Source of the DNA: an uncultured Bacteroidia bacterium
Lineage (GTDB): Bacteria > Bacteroidota > Bacteroidia > Bacteroidales > UBA932
Length of the DNA stretch: 64,000 nt
Assembly: GCA_902768985.1 (NCBI GenBank)
Contig: CACXNA010000002.1
Location: 1 to 64,000 of the forward strand
Reading direction: 5' to 3'
Each line of letters starts with the position of its first letter. The first letter of the stretch is position 1. The position numbers and the translations under genes were made by a program. Below, one piece after another: positions 34,096 to 42,408 of the stretch. Under the pieces are notes generated by a model, which was given only the letters and a program-made list of their open reading frames with translations, did no database searches and was not told the origin of the DNA.

Positions 34096-35525
34096 TGATC
34101 TTTCTTTTTGAAACCCTGACGCTGGATCGGGGTCCACACAGCTCGCGTATTACGGATGAAACGAAGGTAACCGATATTCGAACAGACTGTCTGGAACGGA
34201 TGGTAGACGAACGGCTCCAGCACCGACGCCACCATCAGTTTAAAGTAATTCATACGTTTGCTCTTCCAGTTCACCGCCTTGATCCGGTAGTCGTTGTAGA
34301 TGACGACGGAAGCAATGAAGAGGCAGAACAGGTAGATCATGCCGAAGACCACGATGGCCGAACGCCAGTTCACGCCGCCGGTCGGGGTCAGCCAGATCAT
34401 GAAGAGGAAACCGATCATCTCGAGGATCGGAGCCAGGAACTCGAAGATGAAGATGTACGGCATGGTGAGTGCGCCGATCGGCCCGTAATGGGGGTTGAAG
34501 AACAGCTTGCGGTGGTTGGAGACAATCTCGAACAGACCACGGGCCCAACGCGTACGCTGACGGAACAGCTGCTTCACGGTACCCGGACCTTCCGTCCAGC
34601 AGCAGGCCTCCGGCACCATGGCGAGCTTGAAATCGAGGTTGTGGTTCTTCATGTAAGTCACCATACGGAGCAGCATATCAACGTCTTCCGCGAAGGAGGA
34701 AGGGTCATAGCCGCCGGACTTCACGGCGATGTCGGTATCGAACAGACCGAAACCACCGGAGATGTTCGGCAGGGCGTTGATGGCCGACCAACCGAGCTTA
34801 CTGATCAGGAAGGAGCGCATGTACTCCAGCTGCTGGAACAGAGGCAGCGGCCGGTTGGACACTTCGGCCCGGACCAGGCGGCCGTCCTGCACGGTACAGC
34901 CGTTACTCATCAACATGGTGGCGCCCACGCCGATCATCGGCTTCGGGCTGTTCACCACGTGCCACATCATTCGGTACAGCGCCATCGGCTCGATGATACA
35001 GTCCACGTCGGTACAGACGAAGTACTTGTTGCTGCAGACGTTGATACCGGCGTTGGAACCGTCGGCCTTTGTACCACCGTGCACCTTGTCCACGAGCACC
35101 AGCTTGCTGTAGCGCTCATCCGTCGACTTCATCACGCGCTTGATCGGCTTGCACTGCACGCGCATGGCGATATCGTAAGGAACCTCGATCAGTTTGTATT
35201 CTTCGATCAGGATCTCCAGGGTGCGGTCGGTACTTTCATCGTTCACGAGCACCACCTCATAATCCGGATAGTCCAGGTTCAGCAGCGAGTTGACGCAGTC
35301 GATGATCACGACTTCCTCGTTGTAAGCCGGAGCGATCACGGACACGGCCGGGGTGAGCGGAGATCCGCGCAGGAGGAATTTGATTGTGTTGTCGTCCGGC
35401 ATGTTGATTTCCAACTTCTTCTGGGAGATCTTGCTCATGCACACCATGATGACGTAGGTCACGATCATGGCCATGGTGTACGTAAAGATCAGGTAACAGA
35501 AGATGTAATAGAGTGTCAACCACAT
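34092..35525 (-). CDS. Membrane glycosyltransferase family 2, PgaC-like polysaccharide synthase
   Basis: The 477-residue protein has an N-terminal membrane helix, a GT2 catalytic domain and three or four C-terminal helices. Processive-synthase motifs are in order: VIAPAYNEE, NDEST, the metal site DVD in CTDVDC, the acceptor/base Asp in AEDVDM and the QRTRW signature. This is the layout of PgaC, hyaluronan and chitin synthases. The nucleotide sugar cannot be told from sequence by eye; UDP-GlcNAc is the first guess. It sits between a HEAT-like membrane protein gene and the TPR-barrel exporter gene. Confidence 0.9.
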   Translation of the reverse strand: MWLTLYYIFCYLIFTYTMAMIVTYVIMVCMSKISQKKLEINMPDDNTIKFLLRGSPLTPAVSVIAPAYNEEVVIIDCVNSLLNLDYPDYEVVLVNDESTDRTLEILIEEYKLIEVPYDIAMRVQCKPIKRVMKSTDERYSKLVLVDKVHGGTKADGSNAGINVCSNKYFVCTDVDCIIEPMALYRMMWHVVNSPKPMIGVGATMLMSNGCTVQDGRLVRAEVSNRPLPLFQQLEYMRSFLISKLGWSAINALPNISGGFGLFDTDIAVKSGGYDPSSFAEDVDMLLRMVTYMKNHNLDFKLAMVPEACCWTEGPGTVKQLFRQRTRWARGLFEIVSNHRKLFFNPHYGPIGALTMPYIFIFEFLAPILEMIGFLFMIWLTPTGGVNWRSAIVVFGMIYLFCLFIASVVIYNDYRIKAVNWKSKRMNYFKLMVASVLEPFVYHPFQTVCSNIGYLRFIRNTRAVWTPIQRQGFKKKDQ

Positions 35526-35542
35526 ATAGCGAGTCTCCTTTT

Positions 35543-36817
35543 TTAACCGTTTAACACCGTTTCCACCGACGGATGATAAGCCTGCTCCCGGTCGAGGCGG
35601 ACCTTGGCGAGCGTGATGGGATTGTGGAAGAAGCTGAAATAATGGGCGTCCGCTTCCGACGATTCAAGTTCCAGCTTTTCAAACGCCCTCCGACCCTCAT
35701 CGCCGTAGTTGTACAGGCAGCGAAGCGCCTCATAGCGCACGTGCGGGTTGAGGGAGTGGCGGAAACCGTCCAGCATGGCATCCAGGCCGCGTCCCGTCCC
35801 GAAACGGGTCAGGGCGTGCAGGATGGCGACTTTCGTGTCGTCCGGCTGCGTCAGCAGCGAGTCGATCAACAGCTGCTCACCGTCCACGTAATGCAGATAT
35901 CCCCAGGTACGGGAAATCTCCTCGATGAGTTTCTTCTTGTTACCCGGGACAAAGAGGTCGCGCAACTGGTCGCAGTACTCAACCTGGTTAAACCGCCGCA
36001 TCAGGCGGACGAACAGGCACTGCGTGAACTCGCGCTTGTGCATGTGCGCCCAGCGCGCCAGGTTCGGCAGCTTGAGGCCGGCCTTGCGGCGACGGTTCAG
36101 CGAATAGGCCAGCTCGATCTCGTCCTTGATGCAGGAATTGTTGTCGAAGAACTCGGTCTCGAAATAATCCATCGTACTGTCGGAACTCGACACGATGACC
36201 GTGTACATGGCCAGGCGCTGAAGGCGCAGGTTCTTGGAATTCAAGAGTTTATTGATAATCCACGGGCTGATCGACAGGCCATAGGCGCGAATCATATTCA
36301 GGGCATCCACCTTTCTCCTCTTGGAGCCCAGGCTCACTTCCTTCTCCAAATGTTCGGAGATGCCGAACACCTCGAGCATGCTGTGGATATTGCTCATCCG
36401 GGCATTTTCCGCCTTCTCATTTATAAAGAGGTTGTAGAACACCTCAGCGAACACCTTCTTCTCCTTTGACTTCTTCAGCGGTTCGTCATCGACGGTCGGA
36501 TCAATGCCGAAAAGCTCGCAAATCTCTACCTTGGACATTTGATCGGGGGCCTCGGACGAGAGGAGGAATCTCATGGCATCGCCGTATGTCTCTTCCGTGT
36601 GCTCGCGAAGCAGCCGCAGGCTCTTCCGGTAGCCGGACATGATGAGCATCCTGACAAAGAGCACAAACATCGTGAATACGCACAACACCGCGATTACGGC
36701 GGCGACCTTCACCTCCGTGGGATACTTCTCAAGCTTACTGGCTACAAACGATACGATGAACCGAATGTAGGAAGCAACATAATACAAATAATACCTTAAG
36801 TACGCTATGGTATCCAC
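35543..36817 (-). CDS. Membrane-anchored HEAT-like repeat protein of unknown function
   Basis: The 424-residue protein has one N-terminal membrane helix (about residues 38-60) after a short amphipathic head rich in Tyr, and a helical cytoplasmic domain that shows weak HEAT-type helix pairs, clearest near the C-terminus (TKVAILHALTRFG, HVRYEALRCLYNYG). No enzymatic motif is visible. It lies 17 bases upstream of the GT2 synthase gene and probably acts as a partner of that enzyme, for example as scaffold or regulator. It has no counterpart in the pga, bcs or alg systems that I know. Confidence 0.75.
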   Translation of the reverse strand: MDTIAYLRYYLYYVASYIRFIVSFVASKLEKYPTEVKVAAVIAVLCVFTMFVLFVRMLIMSGYRKSLRLLREHTEETYGDAMRFLLSSEAPDQMSKVEICELFGIDPTVDDEPLKKSKEKKVFAEVFYNLFINEKAENARMSNIHSMLEVFGISEHLEKEVSLGSKRRKVDALNMIRAYGLSISPWIINKLLNSKNLRLQRLAMYTVIVSSSDSTMDYFETEFFDNNSCIKDEIELAYSLNRRRKAGLKLPNLARWAHMHKREFTQCLFVRLMRRFNQVEYCDQLRDLFVPGNKKKLIEEISRTWGYLHYVDGEQLLIDSLLTQPDDTKVAILHALTRFGTGRGLDAMLDGFRHSLNPHVRYEALRCLYNYGDEGRRAFEKLELESSEADAHYFSFFHNPITLAKVRLDREQAYHPSVETVLNG

Positions 36818-36852
36818 TCTGGTTTAATTGTTTGTTAGATCTTTTCTGCTTA

Positions 36853-36963
36853 CTAATCCCGGTCCCGTCGCAGGACCCGGCGGACAAACACAACAATCGC
36901 AACCACCCACACAACGAGGAGGATCGCTGCGACTAAAAATATCAGGCTGTTCCCTTGAAGCAT
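36853..36963 (-). CDS. 36-residue single-pass membrane protein
   Basis: MLQGNSLIFLVAAILLVVWV is followed by AIVVFVRRVLRRDRD and a stop: one long hydrophobic helix and a strongly basic tail that should stay in the cytoplasm. The -7 box TAACTTTG at 36993-37000 places this frame first in the transcript, 24 bases after the expected start site, with the HEAT-like gene 35 bases downstream. Small membrane subunits such as PgaD accompany GT2 synthases, so it may be a synthase partner. It is too short for most gene finders. Confidence 0.65.
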   Translation of the reverse strand: MLQGNSLIFLVAAILLVVWVVAIVVFVRRVLRRDRD

Positions 36964-36992
36964 AAAAGATAATACACTACTGACGGACGATG

Positions 36993-37000
36993 CAAAGTTA
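36993..37000 (-). promoter_or_regulatory. -7 box TAACTTTG for the exopolysaccharide-like operon
   Basis: Exact TAnnTTTG match on the minus strand, 29 bases before the ATG at 36963. Confidence 0.7.
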
Positions 37001-37064
37001 CGCATTCATTTTGTACGAGAGTAACACTATTCATTCATTCTTTTACCATTACTGTCCAGACAAT

Positions 37065-37101
37065 GTCACGAATGAGTCCACTTTGTCATTTATGAGTCTA
37101 C
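37065..37101 (+). promoter_or_regulatory. Direct repeats upstream of AraC-type gene (candidate operator)
   Basis: GTCACGAATGAGTCCAC (37065-37081) and GTCATTTATGAGTCTAC (37085-37101) match at 13 of 17 positions and start 20 bases apart, about two helical turns. They lie just upstream of the -7 box at 37127. Tandem direct repeats at this distance are typical AraC-family sites. Confidence 0.6.
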
Positions 37102-37126
37102 AGTTATACACTTTGAAAAAAAATTG

Positions 37127-37134
37127 TACCTTTG
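37127..37134 (+). promoter_or_regulatory. -7 box TACCTTTG
   Basis: Exact TAnnTTTG match, eight bases before the ATG at 37143; the transcript would be nearly leaderless. The frame's earlier ATGs at 36990-37130 lie upstream of the promoter and are not used. Confidence 0.7.
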
Positions 37135-37142
37135 AAGATTGG

Positions 37143-38261
37143 ATGGAACACAGCGAATTATACTATTGCGGATTGGCCGCGGCCGTATTTATCACCACCA
37201 GCCTGGTGGTGGCCCTGGTGCGCTGGTTCCACATGTGCCATCCCTACGATCACCGGCCGAACTACTATTATCCTGGCCGGCCTTTCTTCTCCGCCATCTT
37301 CCTGAACTCGCTGGTGCTGCTTCCCTATATGCTGCACCCGGAGAGCACGGACGCCTGGTACCTGACGCGCATGTATTTCCTGCCCGTCGCGCAGTGCTAT
37401 TTCACCGTCCTGCTGTATACTTATTTCGGAAACATCATGCAGTGGAAAATCTGGCTAGGACCTATCGTCGTGGTCGGCGCGCCGATCTTCCTGTGCCTTA
37501 CCGCCGCCCTGATCCTGGCCATCTGGCCCGGTGAGCAGCTCGAGACCCGGATCAGCCCCGTACTGGCCGGCTGCCTGCTGTTCATTCCCGGGGCCATCAG
37601 CACGCTCGTTTCCCTCACCACCATCGTGGTCATCCGCGTCTGGGCGAAACGCTTCAACGAGGATGAATACTCCAATCCGAACGATTTCCCCGTGACGGTG
37701 GCCCGGCGCTGGACCCTGCTGGTTTTCGTAAACATGGTTCTCTGCTGGACGGCCGTCCTGCTGAACAGCCGGCTGATCATGGCCCTGATCATGCTGTTTT
37801 TCTCCGCCTCCTCGGTGATCATCATTATCTCCGCCCTGCACCCGCACCGCAACCGCCCGATCGAGGAAGAGGAGGGAGAAGCCCAGGAGCCGGCCGCTGC
37901 CGCAGGAACAGTGCGCAAGCGCAACATCTCCCGGGAAAAGATGCTGGAGATCATGTCCTCCATCCACGCCGTCGTCGACGAGCAGCAGGCCTACCTGGAG
38001 CCGCACCTCACCATACAGGAAGTAGCCGACCGATGCGGCTACAGCCGCTCCTACATCGCCGACATCATCAAGTCGGAATACGGCGGATTCTTCGACTTCA
38101 TCAACAGCTTCCGCCTGAACCACGTGACGGTCTACCTGCAGGAGCACCCCAACGCCACCATCCAGGAAGCCGCCGAGGCCTCCGGATTCAGTTCCCGCCA
38201 GGCCTATTACAACGTGAAGTCACGCATCGAGAAAGATGCGTCGAAAGCCTATTTGAGATAA
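37143..38261 (+). CDS. Membrane-bound AraC-family transcriptional regulator
   Basis: From MEHSELYYCGLAAAVF the protein has 372 residues. Six to seven membrane helices occupy about residues 5-235, then a charged linker with runs of Glu and Ala, then an AraC-type double helix-turn-helix at about 275-372 (LTIQEVADRCGYSRSYIADI and TIQEAAEASGFSSRQAYY). Such membrane AraC regulators are frequent in Bacteroidales. It is divergent from the exopolysaccharide-like operon, which it may control. Its stop overlaps the DUF3298 gene by 13 bases, tail to tail. Confidence 0.87.
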   Translation: MEHSELYYCGLAAAVFITTSLVVALVRWFHMCHPYDHRPNYYYPGRPFFSAIFLNSLVLLPYMLHPESTDAWYLTRMYFLPVAQCYFTVLLYTYFGNIMQWKIWLGPIVVVGAPIFLCLTAALILAIWPGEQLETRISPVLAGCLLFIPGAISTLVSLTTIVVIRVWAKRFNEDEYSNPNDFPVTVARRWTLLVFVNMVLCWTAVLLNSRLIMALIMLFFSASSVIIIISALHPHRNRPIEEEEGEAQEPAAAAGTVRKRNISREKMLEIMSSIHAVVDEQQAYLEPHLTIQEVADRCGYSRSYIADIIKSEYGGFFDFINSFRLNHVTVYLQEHPNATIQEAAEASGFSSRQAYYNVKSRIEKDASKAYLR

Positions 38262-39016
38262 GGCTTCAGGTCGTTCCAGCTGACAGACAATTCGATGGAT
38301 CCCATCGCGTAGGGCGCGATTTCGTAGGGATTGTAGATCCAGGTCACGTGCGTGTCTGAGACACTGAAGTTGCCGTTCGGCTCCGGCGCGCTGAAGAGCA
38401 TCTCCGGATCGTCGTCGTTGTCGGCGAGGTACGTCTCCAGCGCGGCGGCAAGCAGTTTCGTGACGCCGGGCTGGAAGCCCTTCGCGAAGAGGTCGTCCTC
38501 GGAGATGATTTCGCCGGTCGTCAGGTCATAGACATCGGCCACGACGCTGTACATTCCGTGCGCGCCGCCCGTATATTCGTTGTAGGAGACGTTGTACGTC
38601 TGCAGGTGGCGGGACTTGCAGGCATCGCCGAAATGTCCCGTCCGGCTGTACTCGAAATTGAACATCCACGCATCTTCCTCGTCGTAATCGTCCGAGAAAT
38701 CCGCGATATCCGCCTCGTAGCTCTCCAACGTGGCCGCCACCCAGCGCTCGCAGGCCACGGGGACGTCAGTCAGACCGTCCGCCTCGTCGTACAGGATGTG
38801 GGTCGCGATGATCGTGGCGTTGATCTTGTCTTTCAGCTCCGCGCTCACGCCGCCTGTCACGTACTCAAACGCGCAGGAGACGTTGCACTCCGCGTCGAAC
38901 GGATCCGCCATGGCGGAGTCTTCGTATTCAAAGGTTTTGGTCTTGAGCTCATGGGTGCAGGCTGCAAGCAGCAGGACCGCGGACGCAGCCGCAAGGAGGA
39001 AATGCATTTTGTTCAT
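38249..39016 (-). CDS. DUF3298-like lipoprotein
   Basis: From MNKMHFLLAAASAVLLLAAC the product has 255 residues and a lipobox (LLAAC). The mature part contains the DUF3298/RsiV-like pattern with NEYTGGAHGMY and TGEIISEDDLF, preceded by a DUF4163-like region. Proteins of this kind bind extracytoplasmic ligands (lysozyme in the case of RsiV) but the ligand here is unknown. An ATG nine bases further in (39007) is possible. The promoter box TAACTTTG is at 39041-39048. Confidence 0.8.
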   Translation of the reverse strand: MNKMHFLLAAASAVLLLAACTHELKTKTFEYEDSAMADPFDAECNVSCAFEYVTGGVSAELKDKINATIIATHILYDEADGLTDVPVACERWVAATLESYEADIADFSDDYDEEDAWMFNFEYSRTGHFGDACKSRHLQTYNVSYNEYTGGAHGMYSVVADVYDLTTGEIISEDDLFAKGFQPGVTKLLAAALETYLADNDDDPEMLFSAPEPNGNFSVSDTHVTWIYNPYEIAPYAMGSIELSVSWNDLKPYLK

Positions 39017-39040
39017 CTGAAAGACGCTTTTTGACGTTCG

Positions 39041-39048
39041 CAAAGTTA
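39041..39048 (-). promoter_or_regulatory. -7 box TAACTTTG for DUF3298 gene
   Basis: Exact match on the minus strand, 25 bases before the ATG at 39016. Confidence 0.65.
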
Positions 39049-39059
39049 GCAATTATTCG

Positions 39060-39067
39060 TATATTTA
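39060..39067 (+). promoter_or_regulatory. -7-like box TATATTTA for the GH97 gene
   Basis: One mismatch to TAnnTTTG, 17 bases before the ATG at 39084; it is divergent from the DUF3298 promoter and 11 bases away. Confidence 0.45.
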
Positions 39068-39083
39068 CGGAAAATACCACATT

Positions 39084-41081
39084 ATGAAGATCCGCCACCT
39101 CCTTGCCGCAGCGCTTCTGCTGCTCCCCCTCTGCCTCGCGGCCGCGCCGCGCCATTTCGAGCTCCGCTCGCCCGACGGGCGCCTCTGCGTCGGCATCGAC
39201 GCCGCCCCCACCCTCCAGTACACCCTCTCCTACGACGGGCAGGCCCTGCTCGCCCCCTCGGAGCTGGCCCTGGCCCTGGGCGACGGCAGCGTCTACGACG
39301 CCTCCGTGCGCTTCGAGAAGGCCATCCGCGCCACGGTCGACGAGACCGTCCCCGCGCCCGTCTACAAGCGTGCGCAGGTGCGCAACCACTACAACCAGCT
39401 GACGCTGCGCTACAAGACCTTCGACCTGGTCCTGCGCGCCTACGACGCCGGCATGGCCTGGCGCTTCGTGTCCCGCAGCAAGAAGGACTTCGTCGTCAAG
39501 GACGAGACCGCGGGCTTCCATTTCGCGGAGGACGTCGAGACGACGGTCCCCTACGTCAAGCCGGACTCCCCGCGCGACCCCTTCCTGAACGGCTTCGAGG
39601 CCTATTATGACATCCACTCGCTGAGCGCCTGGAAGGAGGGCCAGAAGGCGTTCCTGCCCGTGTCGTTCCGCTTCGCGAACGGCCGGCGGGTCAACATCGC
39701 CGAGTCCGACCTGCTCGACTATCCGGGCATGTACCTCCGCCACGACGGGCAGACCACGCTCAAGGGCCTCTTCGCCCCGTACCCCAAGCTCATCGAGCAG
39801 GACGGCTACAACAAGCTGCAGGGCATCGTGCGCACCACCGAAGATTTTATCGCAAAGCAGCCCGCGGGCGCTTCCCTGCCCTGGCGCATCGTGGCCGTGG
39901 CCACGGAAGACCGCCAGCTGCTGGACAGCGACCTCGTCTGGGTGCTCGGCCGCCCCGCCGCGGATGTCGACTGGAGCTGGGTCAAGCCCGGCAAGGTGGC
40001 CTGGGACTGGTGGAACGACTGGAACATCCAGGGTGTCGACTTCCGCGCCGGCATCAACACCGAGACCTACAAGTACTACATTGACTTCGCCGCCGCCAAC
40101 GGCATCGAATACGTGATCCTCGACGAGGGCTGGGCCGTCCTGAACAAGGCCGACCTCTTCCAGATCGTCCCCGAGATCGACATGAAGGCCATCGTGGACC
40201 ATGCCAATTCCAAGGGCGTGGGCATCATCCTCTGGGCCGGCTACTGGTCCATGCAGCGCGACATCGAGGGCATCTGCAAGTACTACTCCGAGATGGGCGT
40301 CAAGGGCTTCAAGATCGACTTCATGAACCGCGACGACCAGCTGATGGTCGACTTCTACACCGAGGTGGCGCAGACCGCCGCCCGCTACCACCTGCTCGTC
40401 GACTTCCACGGCGCCTTCAAGCCCTGCGGCCTGCAGCGCCCCTACCCCAACGTCATCAACCACGAGGGCGTGGCCGGCCTGGAGCAGATGAAGTGGGCGC
40501 AGCCCAGCGTCGACCAGGTCACCTACGACGTGCAGATCCCCTACATCCGCATGTTCGCCGGCCCGATGGACTACACGCAGGGCGCGATGCGCAACGCCAA
40601 CCGCCGCAACTACCGTCCGGTCAACTCCGAACCGATGAGCCAGGGCACGCGCTGCCGCCAGCTGGCGGAATACGTCATCTTCGAGGCGCCGCTCACGATG
40701 CTCTGCGACGCCCCGACCAACTACCTCGCCGAGCCGGAGTGCCTGAAATGGATGGCCGCCGTGCCGACGGTCTGGGATGAGACCGTGGCGCTGGACGGCC
40801 GCATCGGCGACTACGCCGCCATCGCCCGCCGCAAGGGCGGCGCGTGGTACGTCGGCGCGATGACGGACTGGGACGCCCGCGACCTCACGCTCGACCTCGG
40901 CGCCTTCCTGCCGGAAGGCCGCTACCGGGTGGAGATCTTCCGCGACGGCGTCAATGCGGACCGCAAGGCCACGGACTACGTCCGGGAATTCCAGGAGGTC
41001 AGCGTCAGCGCGGCGCAGCACAGCCTCCCCATCCACATGGCTCCCGGCGGCGGCTGGACCGCCCGCTTCACTCGCCTGTAA
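39084..41081 (+). CDS. Glycoside hydrolase family 97 enzyme
   Basis: The 665-residue protein has a signal peptide (ending CLAAAPR), an N-terminal super-beta-sandwich, a TIM barrel that begins near VAWDWWNDWN and a C-terminal beta-sandwich. GH97 motifs visible are YVILDEGWA, KIDFMNRDDQ and NHEGVAG with its glutamate. The Asp in KIDF is the position that serves as nucleophile in retaining GH97 members (alpha-galactosidase type), so a retaining enzyme is more likely than SusB-type inversion. It is followed by the paired-palindrome element and a lipoprotein gene, not by susCD. Confidence 0.9.
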   Translation: MKIRHLLAAALLLLPLCLAAAPRHFELRSPDGRLCVGIDAAPTLQYTLSYDGQALLAPSELALALGDGSVYDASVRFEKAIRATVDETVPAPVYKRAQVRNHYNQLTLRYKTFDLVLRAYDAGMAWRFVSRSKKDFVVKDETAGFHFAEDVETTVPYVKPDSPRDPFLNGFEAYYDIHSLSAWKEGQKAFLPVSFRFANGRRVNIAESDLLDYPGMYLRHDGQTTLKGLFAPYPKLIEQDGYNKLQGIVRTTEDFIAKQPAGASLPWRIVAVATEDRQLLDSDLVWVLGRPAADVDWSWVKPGKVAWDWWNDWNIQGVDFRAGINTETYKYYIDFAAANGIEYVILDEGWAVLNKADLFQIVPEIDMKAIVDHANSKGVGIILWAGYWSMQRDIEGICKYYSEMGVKGFKIDFMNRDDQLMVDFYTEVAQTAARYHLLVDFHGAFKPCGLQRPYPNVINHEGVAGLEQMKWAQPSVDQVTYDVQIPYIRMFAGPMDYTQGAMRNANRRNYRPVNSEPMSQGTRCRQLAEYVIFEAPLTMLCDAPTNYLAEPECLKWMAAVPTVWDETVALDGRIGDYAAIARRKGGAWYVGAMTDWDARDLTLDLGAFLPEGRYRVEIFRDGVNADRKATDYVREFQEVSVSAAQHSLPIHMAPGGGWTARFTRL

Positions 41082-41091
41082 CCGGCTCCCC

Positions 41092-41170
41092 GTCCTCAAA
41101 ACAAGGCGATTTTGAGGACAAACAATAAAAAAACTGCCACTTGTCCTCAAATCAGTGCTATTTTGAGGAC
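41092..41170. repeat. Paired-palindrome element, copy B (28-23-28)
   Basis: Units at 41092-41119 and 41143-41170 with arms GTCCTCAAA/TTTGAGGAC, 23-base spacer with an A-run. It fills the gap between the GH97 gene and the following lipoprotein gene. Loops differ from copies A and C. Confidence 0.9.
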
Positions 41171-41182
41171 AGAAAGGGCAAA

Positions 41183-42379
41183 ATGAATGACATGAAGAGA
41201 TTATTTATTCTTTTAGCGGGCCTGCTGGCCCTGACGGCATGCCAGAGCAAGCCGGCGGCCCAACCCGATTATGTCGTCCAAGTCTCGCTCGGCCCCTGGA
41301 ACGCCCCGGCTTACACCGCTGAGCAGATCAACGCCCGCATCGACTCCGTCAGCGCCATCATCCCTGTGGGGAAGGTCATCATCGGCTGGAGCCTGGACAA
41401 GGATATTTACCGCCAGGTCGGCGAGCACCTGCACGCCAAGGGCATCCGCATGCTGCTCTGGCTGCCGGTCTTCGCCGAGACCGAGGAGGTGTGCGAGAAT
41501 TCGACGGCCGTCGACCTGTGGGGCCGCGTGCCGGCGAATTACGACCTCACCGCGGGCGAGGGCTTCAGCTTCAACTGCCCCTCCGACCCGCACAACATCG
41601 CGAACGTCGTCGCGATCTACGACCGCCACTTCGCCGACTGCGGCTTCGACGGCGTGTTCCTCGACCGCATCCGCACGCAGTCCTTCGTGGGCGGCGTGAG
41701 CGGCGTGCTCAACTGCGGCTGCCCTATTTGCGCGGCGCGCTATGCCGCCGAGGGCGTGGACCTGGAGGCCGTCAAGGCCGCCTGGGAGGCCCAGGGCGAC
41801 GCGTTCCTGTCGGTGGTCGACTACAATCCGGAGATCGGCTTCGAATTCAAGGATCCCCTGGCGGCGGACTTCTTCCGCGCCAAGGGGCATATCGTCAGCG
41901 GCGGCGTGGCGGCGGTCGCCGACAGCCTGCGCCGCCGCGGGCTGGAGATCGGCATGGACCTCTTCGCGCCGTTCATGGCGCCCTTCGTGGGGCAGGATTA
42001 CGCGATCCTCGCGCAGCACGCGGACTTCATCAAGCCGATGCTCTACCGCAAGACGACCGCGCCGGCCGGCATGGGCTTCGAGTACGAGCTGCTGCGGCAG
42101 GCGCTCCCGAACGCGACCGGCTACCCGGAGTTCGCGATGGACCTCGCCTTCCTGGACAGCCAGCTCGCGGCGATGGAGCCCTACCCCTGCGCCAAGTACC
42201 CGGGCATCGAGATCAATTACCGCGCGGGCGTGGCGGAGACCGACCCGGCCTACGTGACCGAGTCGCTCGACGCCGTGATGCGCCACGGCTTCTCCGGCGC
42301 CGTGCTCTCCTGGAACATCATGGAAGTCCCGGAGGCGCACATCGCCTGCCTGGGAGATTCCGGGTCAAGCCCGGAATGA
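41183..42379 (+). CDS. Lipoprotein with TIM-barrel glycosidase-like fold; stop codon lies in a repeat
   Basis: From MNDMKRLFILLAGLLALTAC the protein has 398 residues with a lipobox (ALTAC); the ATG at 41192 (MKRLF) is equally possible. An upstream in-frame ATG at 41141 lies inside the paired-palindrome element and is rejected. The body looks like a TIM-barrel hydrolase of the GHL/DUF4015-like type (GIRMLLWLPVF, GVFLDRIRTQ, a CGCPIC cysteine motif, DFIKPMLYRK). Its final residues GDSGSSPE and the TGA stop are encoded by a dispersed repeat (42356-42383), so the native C-terminus was probably replaced. Substrate unknown; it probably works with the GH97 enzyme upstream. Confidence 0.75.
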   Translation: MNDMKRLFILLAGLLALTACQSKPAAQPDYVVQVSLGPWNAPAYTAEQINARIDSVSAIIPVGKVIIGWSLDKDIYRQVGEHLHAKGIRMLLWLPVFAETEEVCENSTAVDLWGRVPANYDLTAGEGFSFNCPSDPHNIANVVAIYDRHFADCGFDGVFLDRIRTQSFVGGVSGVLNCGCPICAARYAAEGVDLEAVKAAWEAQGDAFLSVVDYNPEIGFEFKDPLAADFFRAKGHIVSGGVAAVADSLRRRGLEIGMDLFAPFMAPFVGQDYAILAQHADFIKPMLYRKTTAPAGMGFEYELLRQALPNATGYPEFAMDLAFLDSQLAAMEPYPCAKYPGIEINYRAGVAETDPAYVTESLDAVMRHGFSGAVLSWNIMEVPEAHIACLGDSGSSPE

Positions 42380-42383
42380 CTAT
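42356..42383. repeat. Dispersed palindromic repeat at the 3' end of the lipoprotein gene
   Basis: Identical to the 28-base units at 2640 and 5091, here read in a third frame. The TGA at 42377-42379 within the repeat ends the coding sequence. Confidence 0.9.
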
Positions 42384-42408
42384 AAAACAGCCAGAAAAAC
42401 GATTACAG

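Noticed and set aside
41141..41182. Upstream start codon of the lipoprotein gene at 41141.
   Set aside because: These 14 codons lie in the paired-palindrome element and the lipoprotein signal peptide begins after them.
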